Shown in pieces: positions 8,499 to 16,894 of a stretch of DNA of 32,005 nt. The notes under the pieces were generated by a model. That model was not told where the DNA came from. It searched no databases and saw only the letters and a list, made by a program, of their open reading frames with translations. The stretch's first letter is position 1; every line of letters starts with the position of its first letter. The translations under genes and the position numbers were made by a program. Source of the stretch: a virus; the IMG/VR virus record IMGVR_UViG_3300032116_000849, positions 1 to 32,005 of that record. One strand, given 5' to 3'.

Positions 8499-10105
8499 CA
8501 CGCCTTCCTTTCAAGCGAATTCATCAGGGCGTAGAGTTTTTTGGTGTCGTGCCCTGGAGGGATGTAGGCTTCACCGTTGGAGACTCGCGCAGGCGTGACG
8601 CCGTTCTTCCCAATGATACCTGTGATGCCCCTGTCATCGGTGCCATTCCCTGGGGCGGAGATCATCTTTCCACCAAGAGACGCAATTCCTTGATGGCCTA
8701 GCTGGTCGGTTGCCTTTTTGGTGAAAACGAACCCGCCGTCTTCCATCGTCAACGGCCTGCCGCCTGCGTAGGCGCGTGCTTCACCACCTTGAGCAAACTT
8801 GTAGCCGTTCTCGCGCAAAGCCTGAAGTTGGGCGTCAGTCACACCCTGCGACTTCAGCATCGCAGGAGTGGCGTTATTGGCGTTAAACCAATCGCTTTTT
8901 TGCTTCGGACTGTAATTATCCCAATTGTCAGGGAGGCGAGCTTTCAGAACCGCCGCTTCGGTTTGAACGCTGTTTGGCGAAGCCCCCGTTGCAGGCAATA
9001 GATCATCTGGTAGCTGCGCGGCCAAAGTTTTTAGATACGCCCAATCAGATTCTTTTTGCGGACCAAACTGCTTTTCTGCCATCGCCCGCACTTCAGCATC
9101 AGTCAAACCACGCGCCAAATAATTTTCGTAAGTGGCGGCTTTGGCTTCAGGAGAATAGTCCTTTACCTGTTGACCAATACCAGTTGGTTTTGCAAGATTG
9201 CGTTGATATGCGGACTCAAGTGATTGTTTCTGCGTTGCAGATAAAGGCCCGTATTTGGCTTCCAACTGCCTGTAAGCTGAATCAGCGCTAAGCGATGTAC
9301 CTTCACCAACAGTTGCCGAAAAACCTCTGAGCGTTGAGTACTCATTCAGCATCTGTGCTGGGTCAGTCACAAGTGTTTTTGGCGGTCCAGTCAGTGCTCC
9401 GGGGGGAGGCCCGGAGGGAGCAGGAGTGCCAACAGGAGGTGGCGTAGTAATGCCGCCGACGGGAGGCGGAGCAGCAGGAGCCGCGATTCCAGTACCAACG
9501 CCAGCAAGGCGCGTCAGTTCATTCCAGTCTGTATCCGGTATAGCGCCATACATCGTCTCAGCAATGCGGCGAATCCTGTCTGGCCCCAACCCATACCCCG
9601 CCAGTTGCTTGTACAGATCAACCTTGGCTTGCACAGACATGCCCGTGCCAGGAGCCCCAGGTGCCGGAGCCGCAGCGGGGGGAGGAGGCGCAATAGTAGG
9701 CGCTCGGAATGGCGTGTAGTCAGGCGCTCCGCCTCCGGGTCCGGTGTACTCGGCCAACGGTCCATATGGCCCCTGAACCATCTTGCGCTGCAGTTGCGCC
9801 GCGCCTGGATAGGCCATAGTGGTGCCGCCACCAGAAGGCTCGGGTCGGTTAAGGAAGCCAAGCGCTGCACCGCCAAGACCTGCGATGCCTGCGGGGGAGG
9901 AAATACCTTGTATTAAATTCTTGGCCCAGGAAGGAATTGTGTTAATCCAACTTGTTGTGGCATTAACTGGGCTTCCACCAGGGCCTTGGGTTGAGGCTAT
10001 GTTTGGATACCTCGCCTCTAATCTTGTGGCTTCATCCGTGTAGTCATTTGATGTTGAATCAGTACCACCAAGGGAAAGCCAACCCAGATCGTCATCGTCA
10101 CCCAT
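8498..10105 (-). CDS. Phage structural protein with conserved C-terminal DGGFVF...ARVSNGEAYIP module
   Basis: A 535-residue protein starting at an ATG one base after the previous stop, with AGAGG upstream; its own stop overlaps the next ATG. An acidic N-terminus (GDDDD) is followed by a Gly/Ala-rich hydrophobic stretch (about 66-85) and long Pro/Ala linkers (about 130-245). Two similar helical modules occur at about 170-206 and 330-363, each of the form GL-x-x-x-x-(I/V)R-x-x-AE followed by (Y/F)G and DWxxLxxLA. The C-terminus has AQGGEARAYAGG, then DGGFVFTKKATDQLG, then ARVSNGEAYIPPGHD. I recall this last kind of module at the end of several phage virion proteins. The function is unknown; an internal virion or tail component is most likely from its neighbours. 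Confidence 0.75.
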   Translation of the reverse strand: MGDDDDLGWLSLGGTDSTSNDYTDEATRLEARYPNIASTQGPGGSPVNATTSWINTIPSWAKNLIQGISSPAGIAGLGGAALGFLNRPEPSGGGTTMAYPGAAQLQRKMVQGPYGPLAEYTGPGGGAPDYTPFRAPTIAPPPPAAAPAPGAPGTGMSVQAKVDLYKQLAGYGLGPDRIRRIAETMYGAIPDTDWNELTRLAGVGTGIAAPAAPPPVGGITTPPPVGTPAPSGPPPGALTGPPKTLVTDPAQMLNEYSTLRGFSATVGEGTSLSADSAYRQLEAKYGPLSATQKQSLESAYQRNLAKPTGIGQQVKDYSPEAKAATYENYLARGLTDAEVRAMAEKQFGPQKESDWAYLKTLAAQLPDDLLPATGASPNSVQTEAAVLKARLPDNWDNYSPKQKSDWFNANNATPAMLKSQGVTDAQLQALRENGYKFAQGGEARAYAGGRPLTMEDGGFVFTKKATDQLGHQGIASLGGKMISAPGNGTDDRGITGIIGKNGVTPARVSNGEAYIPPGHDTKKLYALMNSLERKA

Positions 10106-10106
10106 A

Positions 10107-11927
10107 TTAACCTCTTAATCCGTACATGAGTTCATAGCCAAGCGGCTGAATGTTAGCCAGTCGGTACTCTTCTTCCTGCTCAGGTCGCTGACCCTGCATA
10201 GCAAGTAGCAGCTTCATAAGATCTTCTGTGCTCATGCCGGGTTTTGCAGTGGTCTTTGTGCCGCCAGTAGTTTTTGTGCCGCCTACTGGGGCCGTTCCAG
10301 ACGTCCTGTCATCATCAGGCAGGACAGTGCCCGGAGTTGTGTCCGTCGGGCTACCGGGAGTGCGGTCAGGCTCTTCCATGAAGTCCCAGTCTGGGATGAT
10401 GACATCGTTTTTCGGCAGCGTGCCCGTTGTCGTGATTGTTTGCCGGTACAACTCAGGGAAGTAATTCTGCATCAACGTGTCGATGGTGCCGGGGTCGTCG
10501 ATGTTGGCCTCAAGGAACTTCGCCATCTCTTGCGGTGGCATTGACGTTTTGGGCGCGGTGTCGTAAGTTCCAGGGATGATGTCTGCCTCATCCCACTCAT
10601 CAACAATTTTGTCTAGCCCAGCGTAGTAGTCGCCGGGTTTGGTTTCATCTTTATACGGATCAAGCGCCCAGTCAGGAAGTGGGCTTGTTTCCGCGTCAGG
10701 ATCAAAATACGGATCAAGCGCCCAATCAGGTAGCGGGCTTGTTTCTGCATCAGGATCAAAATATCCTGGGTCCGCTCCGCCATATCCTGCAGATGCGGCT
10801 TGCCCCGACTTCAAAGCTGCTTTTCCGGTGGCCTTAATTTGCCCTTGCAAGTCGCGCATGAAGGAGTTGACAACGGCCTTGTCTATGTCCTTACCAAGAA
10901 TTCCTGCGCTGGCAGCAGATAGCACTGCGTTTTTGATCGGCCCAGGAACATCCTTGAGGTACTGTCCAAGCGTTGAGTTGGTGCCCTTGACAAGCAAATC
11001 TGTACCAGCACTCGCTGCGCCCCCTGCTGCGCCTGTGAGGATGGCGTCTAGAACACTGTCTCCAGTGATCACTGCCCCCACAGCACCGCGCCCAGCGCCT
11101 GTTACTGCACCGGAAACGATGTCACCAAAATTGCCGCCACCTACCAGCTTGCTGGCTTCTGAGCCTAACTGACCAATATACGGAGCGGCTACGGCACCGA
11201 GAGCACCTGCGCCCGCACCTCTGGCAAAACCGGAGCCAAAACTCCCCGTGCCTTGAGCGACGTTACCTGCTCCGCCAAGAGTCCCACTTATTGCCGCTTG
11301 CGTAAGTATTGGCGCAAGCGCAGGAGCCACCCCAGCGCTAATTAGTGCCGTCGAGGCCCAGCCTGTAAACGGCGCCGCCGCCATTGCAAGAAACTGCACA
11401 AGCTCCGGTGTCAAGTCGCTCGTAGACCCCCACCGAGGAACAATTACAGTTTTACCTGAGGCATCTTTTACTGCCTCAAACTCTGTCCATCCTTTGCCAG
11501 CAGCGGAGTACCCAAGACCGTAGCGGCCTGGATCTGATTGTTGCAAGTACTCCTGAGGGGCAGAGAATTCTTGCTGGCCTTTTGATCCAAACCCACCAAG
11601 GCGTCCAAATGTTTGATCACCGTAAGTTAGCTGCCCACGGTTTCTTGTAACTGTTTGCCAATCATCTACTGCATTTTCGCCGCCGTAACCAAGATTAACC
11701 AACTCCTCATACGGGGTTTCTTTAATTCCTATTTTTGACAGGTCAGTTATGCCGTAGTTTGCAAGGATCTGGGCAAGCTCATTGGCACGGTTGATACCCC
11801 TGATGTCAGGGTTGATTCCGTACTGCTTCCACTGCTGTGAAATTTGCGATGCCAATGGAGCCCACGCAGGAGTAGACGGAGTTCCGCCCACAATCTGGCG
11901 CAGTTCTTCTTCGGTCAGATCATCCAT
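10107..11927 (-). CDS. Large phage virion protein with Gly/Ala hydrophobic core and acidic duplicated segment
   Basis: A 606-residue protein. Residues about 178-310 are strongly Gly/Ala-rich and hydrophobic (ALISAGVAPALAPILTQAAI; later GAVTGAGRGAVGAVITG), a composition seen in proteins that enter or cross membranes during phage DNA ejection. Residues 389-424 are a perfect tandem duplication of an 18-residue acidic segment, YFDPDAETSPLPDWALDP. Thr/Pro-rich linkers follow, and the C-terminus ends in LANIQPLGYELMYGLRG, a tail I recall from related uncultured phages. The ATG at 11927 has AGGTGA upstream and lies 11 bases after the preceding stop. Membrane-active ejection protein is a reasonable guess, not shown. 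Confidence 0.72.
   Translation of the reverse strand: MDDLTEEELRQIVGGTPSTPAWAPLASQISQQWKQYGINPDIRGINRANELAQILANYGITDLSKIGIKETPYEELVNLGYGGENAVDDWQTVTRNRGQLTYGDQTFGRLGGFGSKGQQEFSAPQEYLQQSDPGRYGLGYSAAGKGWTEFEAVKDASGKTVIVPRWGSTSDLTPELVQFLAMAAAPFTGWASTALISAGVAPALAPILTQAAISGTLGGAGNVAQGTGSFGSGFARGAGAGALGAVAAPYIGQLGSEASKLVGGGNFGDIVSGAVTGAGRGAVGAVITGDSVLDAILTGAAGGAASAGTDLLVKGTNSTLGQYLKDVPGPIKNAVLSAASAGILGKDIDKAVVNSFMRDLQGQIKATGKAALKSGQAASAGYGGADPGYFDPDAETSPLPDWALDPYFDPDAETSPLPDWALDPYKDETKPGDYYAGLDKIVDEWDEADIIPGTYDTAPKTSMPPQEMAKFLEANIDDPGTIDTLMQNYFPELYRQTITTTGTLPKNDVIIPDWDFMEEPDRTPGSPTDTTPGTVLPDDDRTSGTAPVGGTKTTGGTKTTAKPGMSTEDLMKLLLAMQGQRPEQEEEYRLANIQPLGYELMYGLRG
10656..10763 (-). repeat. Two tandem 54-bp copies coding for an identical 18-residue acidic unit
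   Basis: The two units are identical in protein but differ at several third codon positions, for example TCAGGAAGT against TCAGGTAGC on the plus strand. The duplication is therefore not brand new, or the protein sequence is under selection. Confidence 0.85.
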
Positions 11928-11938
11928 ACGTCACCTAC

Positions 11939-13306
11939 TCACTGCGTCAAGTCGTAGAAGGTCAAAGACCCGATGGCCGCGCCAGAGGAGCCTGACAGCA
12001 CACGGATGCCCAGCGTATAGATATCGCTCGTCCCCGTCAAGGAAGAACCCAACTGAAGATCCCAGTTGTACCCGGCAGTCTGGTTGATCGTCCCGCTAGA
12101 CTGATTTGTTGCCTTCACGTACTGGATGTCCACGATGGTGCCCAGCGTCATGGCCGTGGCAGAAGTATCCTGCTCCACGTTGGCATCGCTTGAGACCGCA
12201 GCCCAGGAGGCCGAGGTCAGCCCGGTGCAATTCTTAGCCAGAATCACCTCAAAGTCATCCCCCGTCGAGGTCGGCATCACGTTAAATTTGGCAGGCAACA
12301 CCACCGCGTTCAATGCCGTGGAAGCCAGCCGGATGGACACCAAAGGCACAAAGGTCGTGCTGATTGAAGTCAGCGTTGCTGTTCTGCGGGCCACGTGCTC
12401 AATGGAGGTCTGCTCGTAGCCGCCTTCTGAAACCACCGAGGAGCAAATCTGCTTCAGAGACGAAGCACTTGCAGTCGCAGCGGTGTTGGTAATCTCATAC
12501 CTGACCGGCAAAATTGCCGTGGTCATGTAAACAGAAGTGATGTCGTTTGCGTTCTCAAACGTGTGGCAGACGATGTACTCGCCGTTGATGATGAACCCGC
12601 ACCGAACAGACCCGACACCCAACCATTCAAAGTCCATCCACAAGATCTGGGCTTTGGTCAGGTCAAGGGTGTAGCCAGAGTCTCCCGTCCCATTAAGTTT
12701 GTCGCCGTTCCAGTTGTCCTGCGTCACGATCCGCGCATCGCTGACAGATCCTGAGATGTAAGACCGAAGGACGAAGGAAACGGTGCTGTCGTTCTGCTGG
12801 ATAAAAACACCATTTTGTGTACCAAAGTACCCCGCCCGTTGGCGTAGCCCCGTCTTGGCGGTGTTCATCACAAAGGTTTCTAGCACCAACAAGCCTTTAC
12901 CGGGCTGGTACGGCATGCACCTGTAAGACTGCCTTACAACTTCAGATCCACTTGAGGTAGTGACATCCATCCGCACCGCTGCTTCATTGGGCAGGTACGT
13001 GGTTGAACCCCCAGTGGCCGTGCTGGTGTCGAACTGGTTGTCAATGGCGTAACGATTTTGAGAATCAAACAGCGTGTACGGTTGACTGACCCGCACTCGC
13101 CCAAACGCATCAGTATTGGTCCCGCCAATGGAGACTGGAACGGTTGAGGATGTAGACACAAGCTGCCCCAGAAGTTGGTCGAGTTGGTTGAAGTACAGCC
13201 GCAGGATGGAGTTGTATTTGTCGAAATACTTCTGGTCGTACTGCTCCGTTGCGTTGGGCAACGCTGGGGCAACAAACCGCTTGATGACGTTGGTGATGAT
13301 GGACAT
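11939..13306 (-). CDS. Conserved phage virion structural protein (GRVRVSQPYTLFDSQ family)
   Basis: A 455-residue protein with TAATG overlap to the preceding gene. Residues about 1-50 form a short N-terminal helical region. Then come FGRVRVSQPYTLFDSQNRY, RQSYRCMPYQPGKGLLVLET and LRQRAGYFGTQNGVF, which I recognise as conserved blocks of a virion structural protein found in cyanophages and many uncultured phages. The remainder is rich in Thr, Ser and Val and predicted to be mainly beta strand. The family is usually annotated only as structural protein; a tail- or fibre-associated beta-rich protein is likely from its position just after the tail hub gene. No catalytic motif is visible. Confidence 0.78.
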   Translation of the reverse strand: MSIITNVIKRFVAPALPNATEQYDQKYFDKYNSILRLYFNQLDQLLGQLVSTSSTVPVSIGGTNTDAFGRVRVSQPYTLFDSQNRYAIDNQFDTSTATGGSTTYLPNEAAVRMDVTTSSGSEVVRQSYRCMPYQPGKGLLVLETFVMNTAKTGLRQRAGYFGTQNGVFIQQNDSTVSFVLRSYISGSVSDARIVTQDNWNGDKLNGTGDSGYTLDLTKAQILWMDFEWLGVGSVRCGFIINGEYIVCHTFENANDITSVYMTTAILPVRYEITNTAATASASSLKQICSSVVSEGGYEQTSIEHVARRTATLTSISTTFVPLVSIRLASTALNAVVLPAKFNVMPTSTGDDFEVILAKNCTGLTSASWAAVSSDANVEQDTSATAMTLGTIVDIQYVKATNQSSGTINQTAGYNWDLQLGSSLTGTSDIYTLGIRVLSGSSGAAIGSLTFYDLTQ

Positions 13307-15147
13307 TAGCTCTTTCTGCCATCAGGACGCAAATCGAGTCGCGGTGAGCCAAGCTGCCAAGCCACGCCCAGACCATCGGACGAAATCTTCATCGCCATCT
13401 GCCGCCCACGAACGCGTATGTTGACCTGCCCCGTGAACTGCTCCACCGGCACCGTGGCTGTGCGCGTGATGACCCCATTGTCTGAGCCGCCAAGCGATGC
13501 GGGGTTGTTGTACCCGGAGCCAGAGTTCTGCAGGGGGTAGAGCGTCAGCGTGGCGCTGGGAGAGCCGTTGGTAGACCCCCGGAACGTGATGTCAGGCAGC
13601 ACCCGCCAGATAAACGCCATGTTTTCACCATCGTCGATGTCAAACTCGGACGAAGTGATGTACGCGGGCAGGGCTACAGGCGTGCCCGTGGTGTTGTCGT
13701 CCACCCCGGCTTCTTGGTACAGCAGTTGATCGTCGTAGGCGGCGATGGGGAAGTTGCTGATGATGCTGGCGTCTATCCACGTTGTGCGTGCCATCGTGCC
13801 GTAGTACCAGATCTTCTCCAAGTAGTTGTAAACAACGTACTTGTCGGGAGAGGACGTATTGTTGTTTGCGGAGCAGTAGAACCACCACACCTCATTGAAC
13901 TGTTCAACAGTAGAAGCAAACACCTGCTCCCGCTGGTTCTCGTTAAAGTCGCTAAACACGTATTGCCGCAAATCGCAGGGGAGTGTTTGCACACGACCGT
14001 CGTAGACGTAAAACTTTTCTTCCCCCATCCAGTACGTGACACCAGCAGCGGTAGTCATGCCCCGGTCACTGATCAACGTGACGTTGTCTGCGAGAAGCTG
14101 TGAGCCCCAGACAATCGGAGGGCCGAGGTACTGCAGGGAGTAAAGCGAGATATCCGTCCAAACCAGAATTTCCTGCCGGACCTGCGCCACGCCGACGATT
14201 TCTGACCCGCGTGAAAGTGTCAAGCTGCCCGCTTGGTTGGTGGCAGCAGGGGTCCAGTTAGCGGCGCTTTCCTGATCGCTCCAGCGGATCAGCATCAGGT
14301 TCTGGTCGGCAGTGCCGTAGTCGTTGCACCCGAAGGCCAGCACAAAGCGTGAGGAGTCCGAAACAAGCAGAAGCCTCTGCACCGTTGGAACATCCGTAGC
14401 ACCGGTCAGTGAAGTCAAGTTCACACCGCGTGTGGATAGCCCGGAAGAGTTGTCCCAGTAGTACATCGGCCCGTCCTTGGGGCCAAAGATCAGGTCTTCA
14501 CCAAAGTTCTGCTGGTTCCACACCCGCAAGCCTTCAAGTGACGTAGTGCCAATACCCCAAGCGCCACCACCCCAAGGGCCAGCGCCCCAGCCTGCCAGAG
14601 GTGTTTGAGTGGCAGGGCCTGAGTTGATCTGGTATGCGGCAGTGACCGTGCCGCCACCCGTGGCGGTGGAGGAGGCGTTGCTGCTGGCCGTGATGGTGTA
14701 GTTGTCGATGTCTACTACCGTGACCTGATACTCGCCGTTCAGCGTCAAGCCGCCGACAGCAGAGGCCCCGGAGAAAGTGACAAAGTCTCCGGTAAGGCAC
14801 CCGTGAGCCACATCCAGCACGTTGACCGTAGGCAGTCCGCTGGAGGTCGTGAACGGGTTGGTCAGCGTAGCAGTAGCGCGAATGGGCGTGATGTCAAAGT
14901 ACGCACCGCCGTACATGATGTAGAACTTGAGGTTCGTGCCTACACCCAACAGCGAAGACCACGGCCACAAAGAACGCGCTACACCATCAAACGTGTTTAC
15001 GTTAGATAGCGGCTCCCAGCCGCCAATCTTTTCAGGGAACCCACTTCTAAAACGAACTTTGTCGCTGTCATACCAGCCTCCTTCTGCCGTGTAGCGCGTT
15101 CCTTCTTTCCAAAGTCCTGGCTTCAATTGTATTTTTTTAAGAGGCAT
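13306..15147 (-). CDS. Tail hub/nozzle-like protein resembling P22 gp10 family
   Basis: A 613-residue protein. I place the start at the ATG at 15147 (MPLKKIQLKPGLWKEGTRYT), which has a GGAG element about 8 bases upstream; an in-frame ATG 48 bases earlier lies inside the upstream endonuclease gene and is less likely. Conserved features are EGGWYDSDKVRFRSGFPEKI at the N-terminus, then repeated W- and Y-rich beta segments such as YWDNSSG, LIRWSDQESAANW, YWMGEEKFYVYDGR and VWWFYCSANN. An inserted beta domain (about residues 105-185, AHGCLTGDFVTFSG) is common in this family. Repeated W/Y beta segments suggest a beta-propeller like the podovirus tail protein P22 gp10 or T7 gp12. Assignment to tail hub/nozzle is by architecture and context; a search would be needed for certainty. 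Confidence 0.7.
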   Translation of the reverse strand: MPLKKIQLKPGLWKEGTRYTAEGGWYDSDKVRFRSGFPEKIGGWEPLSNVNTFDGVARSLWPWSSLLGVGTNLKFYIMYGGAYFDITPIRATATLTNPFTTSSGLPTVNVLDVAHGCLTGDFVTFSGASAVGGLTLNGEYQVTVVDIDNYTITASSNASSTATGGGTVTAAYQINSGPATQTPLAGWGAGPWGGGAWGIGTTSLEGLRVWNQQNFGEDLIFGPKDGPMYYWDNSSGLSTRGVNLTSLTGATDVPTVQRLLLVSDSSRFVLAFGCNDYGTADQNLMLIRWSDQESAANWTPAATNQAGSLTLSRGSEIVGVAQVRQEILVWTDISLYSLQYLGPPIVWGSQLLADNVTLISDRGMTTAAGVTYWMGEEKFYVYDGRVQTLPCDLRQYVFSDFNENQREQVFASTVEQFNEVWWFYCSANNNTSSPDKYVVYNYLEKIWYYGTMARTTWIDASIISNFPIAAYDDQLLYQEAGVDDNTTGTPVALPAYITSSEFDIDDGENMAFIWRVLPDITFRGSTNGSPSATLTLYPLQNSGSGYNNPASLGGSDNGVITRTATVPVEQFTGQVNIRVRGRQMAMKISSDGLGVAWQLGSPRLDLRPDGRKS

Positions 15148-15862
15148 TGTGTTTCTCCAAACGTTTTTGTTCCCAATAACGTTTTTTGGCTTCACTTAGT
15201 TTTAACTTTGTTTCAGAAGAAACATTAGCTTTAGCCAACCTTAATTTTTCCAAAGTTTCTGGCGTGTGTTTTTTTCCAGTCTGCGCAATGCGTTGTTTTT
15301 CTTTTTCTACTTCTGTTAAAGGTCTGCGAGTTTTACCTAATTGCCTAGCAGTTACTGCTTTACCAAAACTCTCAGGACGCTTTAATCCTTTACCTGCGTC
15401 GCTAATTTTACGCCGCCACTCTTCTGGAAGTGCTCCGCGTTTTACGCCAAGTTTTTTCTGCCTAATTTTTTCACGGGTCTCTTCAGATGCGGGTTTTCTT
15501 TCAGTAAGATTCCACTGTTTAATAGCCGCAATATGCTTTGCCGAAATTGTTTTGCCCTTGTGTGTTTGGCTAATTTTTTTTCTAATTTCTGGCGTGTACA
15601 AAATGGCACCAGCAACATTTAAATTGTAGCAAGGCACACTTTGAGCAAACATCGCTTTAATAATTGCAATCTCAAAGTCTCTACACACTTCGTATGTGTT
15701 CCGTGTTACAACTTCTCGCGTAAAGTCTTGTGGTCGCTCACGATATTCCTTAAGCAGGTGCTTAGAAGACGATACATAACCATCGTCCGGTCGTCCTTTG
15801 TGCATGCCTACGTACAACTTGCTAGTTTTATGGTCTGTCCAACAGTAGACAAAAGTATCCAT
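15137..15862 (-). CDS. GIY-YIG homing endonuclease with NUMOD-type DNA-binding repeats
   Basis: A 241-residue protein. The ATG at 15862 is chosen because GAGGCG precedes it and the upstream gene stops 8 bases before; a longer in-frame start would run into that gene. The N-terminus FVYCWTDHKTSKLYVGMHKG matches the GIY-YIG layout (VYC and LYVG). A conserved Glu follows in RDFEIAII, the usual metal-binding position. From residue about 90 on, repeated basic helix motifs (KKISQTHKGKTIS, KIRQKKLGVKRG, KISDAGKGLKR, AQTGKKHTPETLEKLRLAK) match NUMOD3-like DNA-binding modules. The gene is visibly richer in A and T than its neighbours. Its end overlaps the tail gene start by 11 bases. Such enzymes nick or cut DNA to spread their own gene among phages. 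Confidence 0.88.
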   Translation of the reverse strand: MDTFVYCWTDHKTSKLYVGMHKGRPDDGYVSSSKHLLKEYRERPQDFTREVVTRNTYEVCRDFEIAIIKAMFAQSVPCYNLNVAGAILYTPEIRKKISQTHKGKTISAKHIAAIKQWNLTERKPASEETREKIRQKKLGVKRGALPEEWRRKISDAGKGLKRPESFGKAVTARQLGKTRRPLTEVEKEKQRIAQTGKKHTPETLEKLRLAKANVSSETKLKLSEAKKRYWEQKRLEKHNAS

Positions 15863-15869
15863 ATACGCC

Positions 15870-16244
15870 TCACTTACCTGCTGCCTTGCGCGAGTAAAAC
15901 AGGGTACGGTCACCAAACAGGTAGAACCCCACTGCAGCGGCAAAGTTGTCTACGCTATCGTTTGTTTGCCCGTTAAGCGTCATCATGGCCCAAGTGAGCA
16001 ACACAATTGCAGCCACTCCTGGCCGCATCAAGCGCACGATGGCCTCTACCCAGGGATATGAGGGGTTGGACCCGCCCGCCTCGTTCAGCGCCTTGAACAT
16101 ATCAAGGTCGAACTGCCGCATCTTGACGTACTCATCGACGTTGACGGGCTTGTAGCTGTCGGTCTGAATAAATTTGCCGATGAGTGACTTGCCGAGGTCA
16201 ACTATCAGCGGGCCGAAGGCAGCTAGGACGGTCATGGGGTCCAT
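15870..16244 (-). CDS. Small membrane protein, probable holin of the 3-TM type
   Basis: A 124-residue protein directly downstream of the muramidase gene, with one base between stop and ATG and GGAGA seven bases upstream. An N-terminal hydrophobic segment (residues about 5-25, VLAAFGPLIVDLGKSLIGKF) is followed by a soluble helix and WVEAIVRLMRPGVAAIVLLTW (a membrane segment at about 72-90) and a third hydrophobic segment near FAAAVGFYLFG (about 100-110). The pattern of a short amphipathic region, an R-P-containing turn and two late membrane segments resembles the 3-TM holin family (PF11351). Adjacency to the muramidase supports a holin that lets the lysin reach the wall. The membrane topology is inferred by eye. 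Confidence 0.7.
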   Translation of the reverse strand: MDPMTVLAAFGPLIVDLGKSLIGKFIQTDSYKPVNVDEYVKMRQFDLDMFKALNEAGGSNPSYPWVEAIVRLMRPGVAAIVLLTWAMMTLNGQTNDSVDNFAAAVGFYLFGDRTLFYSRKAAGK

Positions 16245-16245
16245 A

Positions 16246-16722
16246 TCAGGTCTCCATCAAGTCACACACTCGCCGAGTCCAGCCGCGCCCAAAGGTGCCG
16301 AAAGTGTTGAGGTTGGTCAGGAAGCGTAGCCTCTGAGCCAGTATGCGCATCCTCAGCGCGTCGGCGTTGAGCGCGTGGACTGCAGTGAGGGTTTTAGGGC
16401 CAATGACCCCATCATCGGAAACACCTGCGGCCCTCTGAAGCCAAAGAATGGATTGCCTGACCCCGCTGTTTACAGCAGCATCGAAGACCGCGTACCGAAT
16501 GGAAGGGGGCAGTTCGTCTGCCCGCACCTTGTCCCAGTAGCGTGTCTTGTAAATGCGCTTGGCGAGATCAAGCGGCAACTGCCTCATGTCACCTTTGTAG
16601 CCCTCTTCACGGGCTACGGATTCGGTGATGCCAAAGTTGGTCTTCCGTCCGGGATCAAGCGGGTGATCTACATACCCACCCTCGGACATCAAAACGTGTT
16701 TGACAGCAGTTGAGAAGTCCAT
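16246..16722 (-). CDS. Endolysin, GH108-type N-acetylmuramidase with peptidoglycan-binding domain
   Basis: A 158-residue protein. The N-terminus SEGGYVDHPLDPGRKTNFGI carries the E-G-G-Y...DPG-x-T-x-x-GIT signature of glycoside hydrolase family 108, with Glu14 the catalytic residue. The usual DPGG is here DPGR, a small variation. KRIYKTRYWDKVRADELP and YAVFDAAVNSG are typical of the family, and the C-terminal part (GVSDDGVIGPKTLTAV) matches the peptidoglycan-binding domain that follows it (PG_binding_3). The enzyme cleaves glycan strands of the host wall at lysis. No signal peptide is seen, so release would need the downstream holin. The ATG lies one base after the preceding stop. Confidence 0.92.
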   Translation of the reverse strand: MDFSTAVKHVLMSEGGYVDHPLDPGRKTNFGITESVAREEGYKGDMRQLPLDLAKRIYKTRYWDKVRADELPPSIRYAVFDAAVNSGVRQSILWLQRAAGVSDDGVIGPKTLTAVHALNADALRMRILAQRLRFLTNLNTFGTFGRGWTRRVCDLMET

Positions 16723-16723
16723 C

Positions 16724-16894
16724 TCAGTCGCTCAAGCCAGCGGACTCGGGCGTGGGCATTTGTGCTTCGCCCTGGGCCTTGACTCGCATAAACACATCAA
16801 ACACAACGTCCAGCGGCAACTTGCCAAGCCCTGAGAGCAGTATGTTTACATCATTCACCGACAGGTCGGTCAGCGTGATCTTGGGTTCGTTCAT
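16724..16894 (-). CDS. Small conserved-type phage protein, 56 residues
   Basis: Frame read directly: starts MNEPKITLTDLSVNDVNILL and ends TPESAGLSD. Its ATG shares one base with the preceding stop (TGATG), and its own stop is one base before the muramidase ATG, so it is part of the same translationally coupled run. The segment LSVNDVNILLSGLGKLPLDV resembles small phage proteins of the form L-x-x-x-x-V-x-x-x-L-x-x-LPY, which I recall next to tail and lysis genes; they have no known function. It has no hydrophobic stretch long enough for a membrane protein, so it is unlikely to be a spanin. Confidence 0.75.
   Translation of the reverse strand: MNEPKITLTDLSVNDVNILLSGLGKLPLDVVFDVFMRVKAQGEAQMPTPESAGLSD

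Noticed and set aside
15147-15195. Longer start for the tail hub gene
   Set aside because: It would overlap the endonuclease gene by 59 bases and begin with a non-conserved, endonuclease-like AT-rich segment; the later ATG has a ribosome site and the family's N-terminus.
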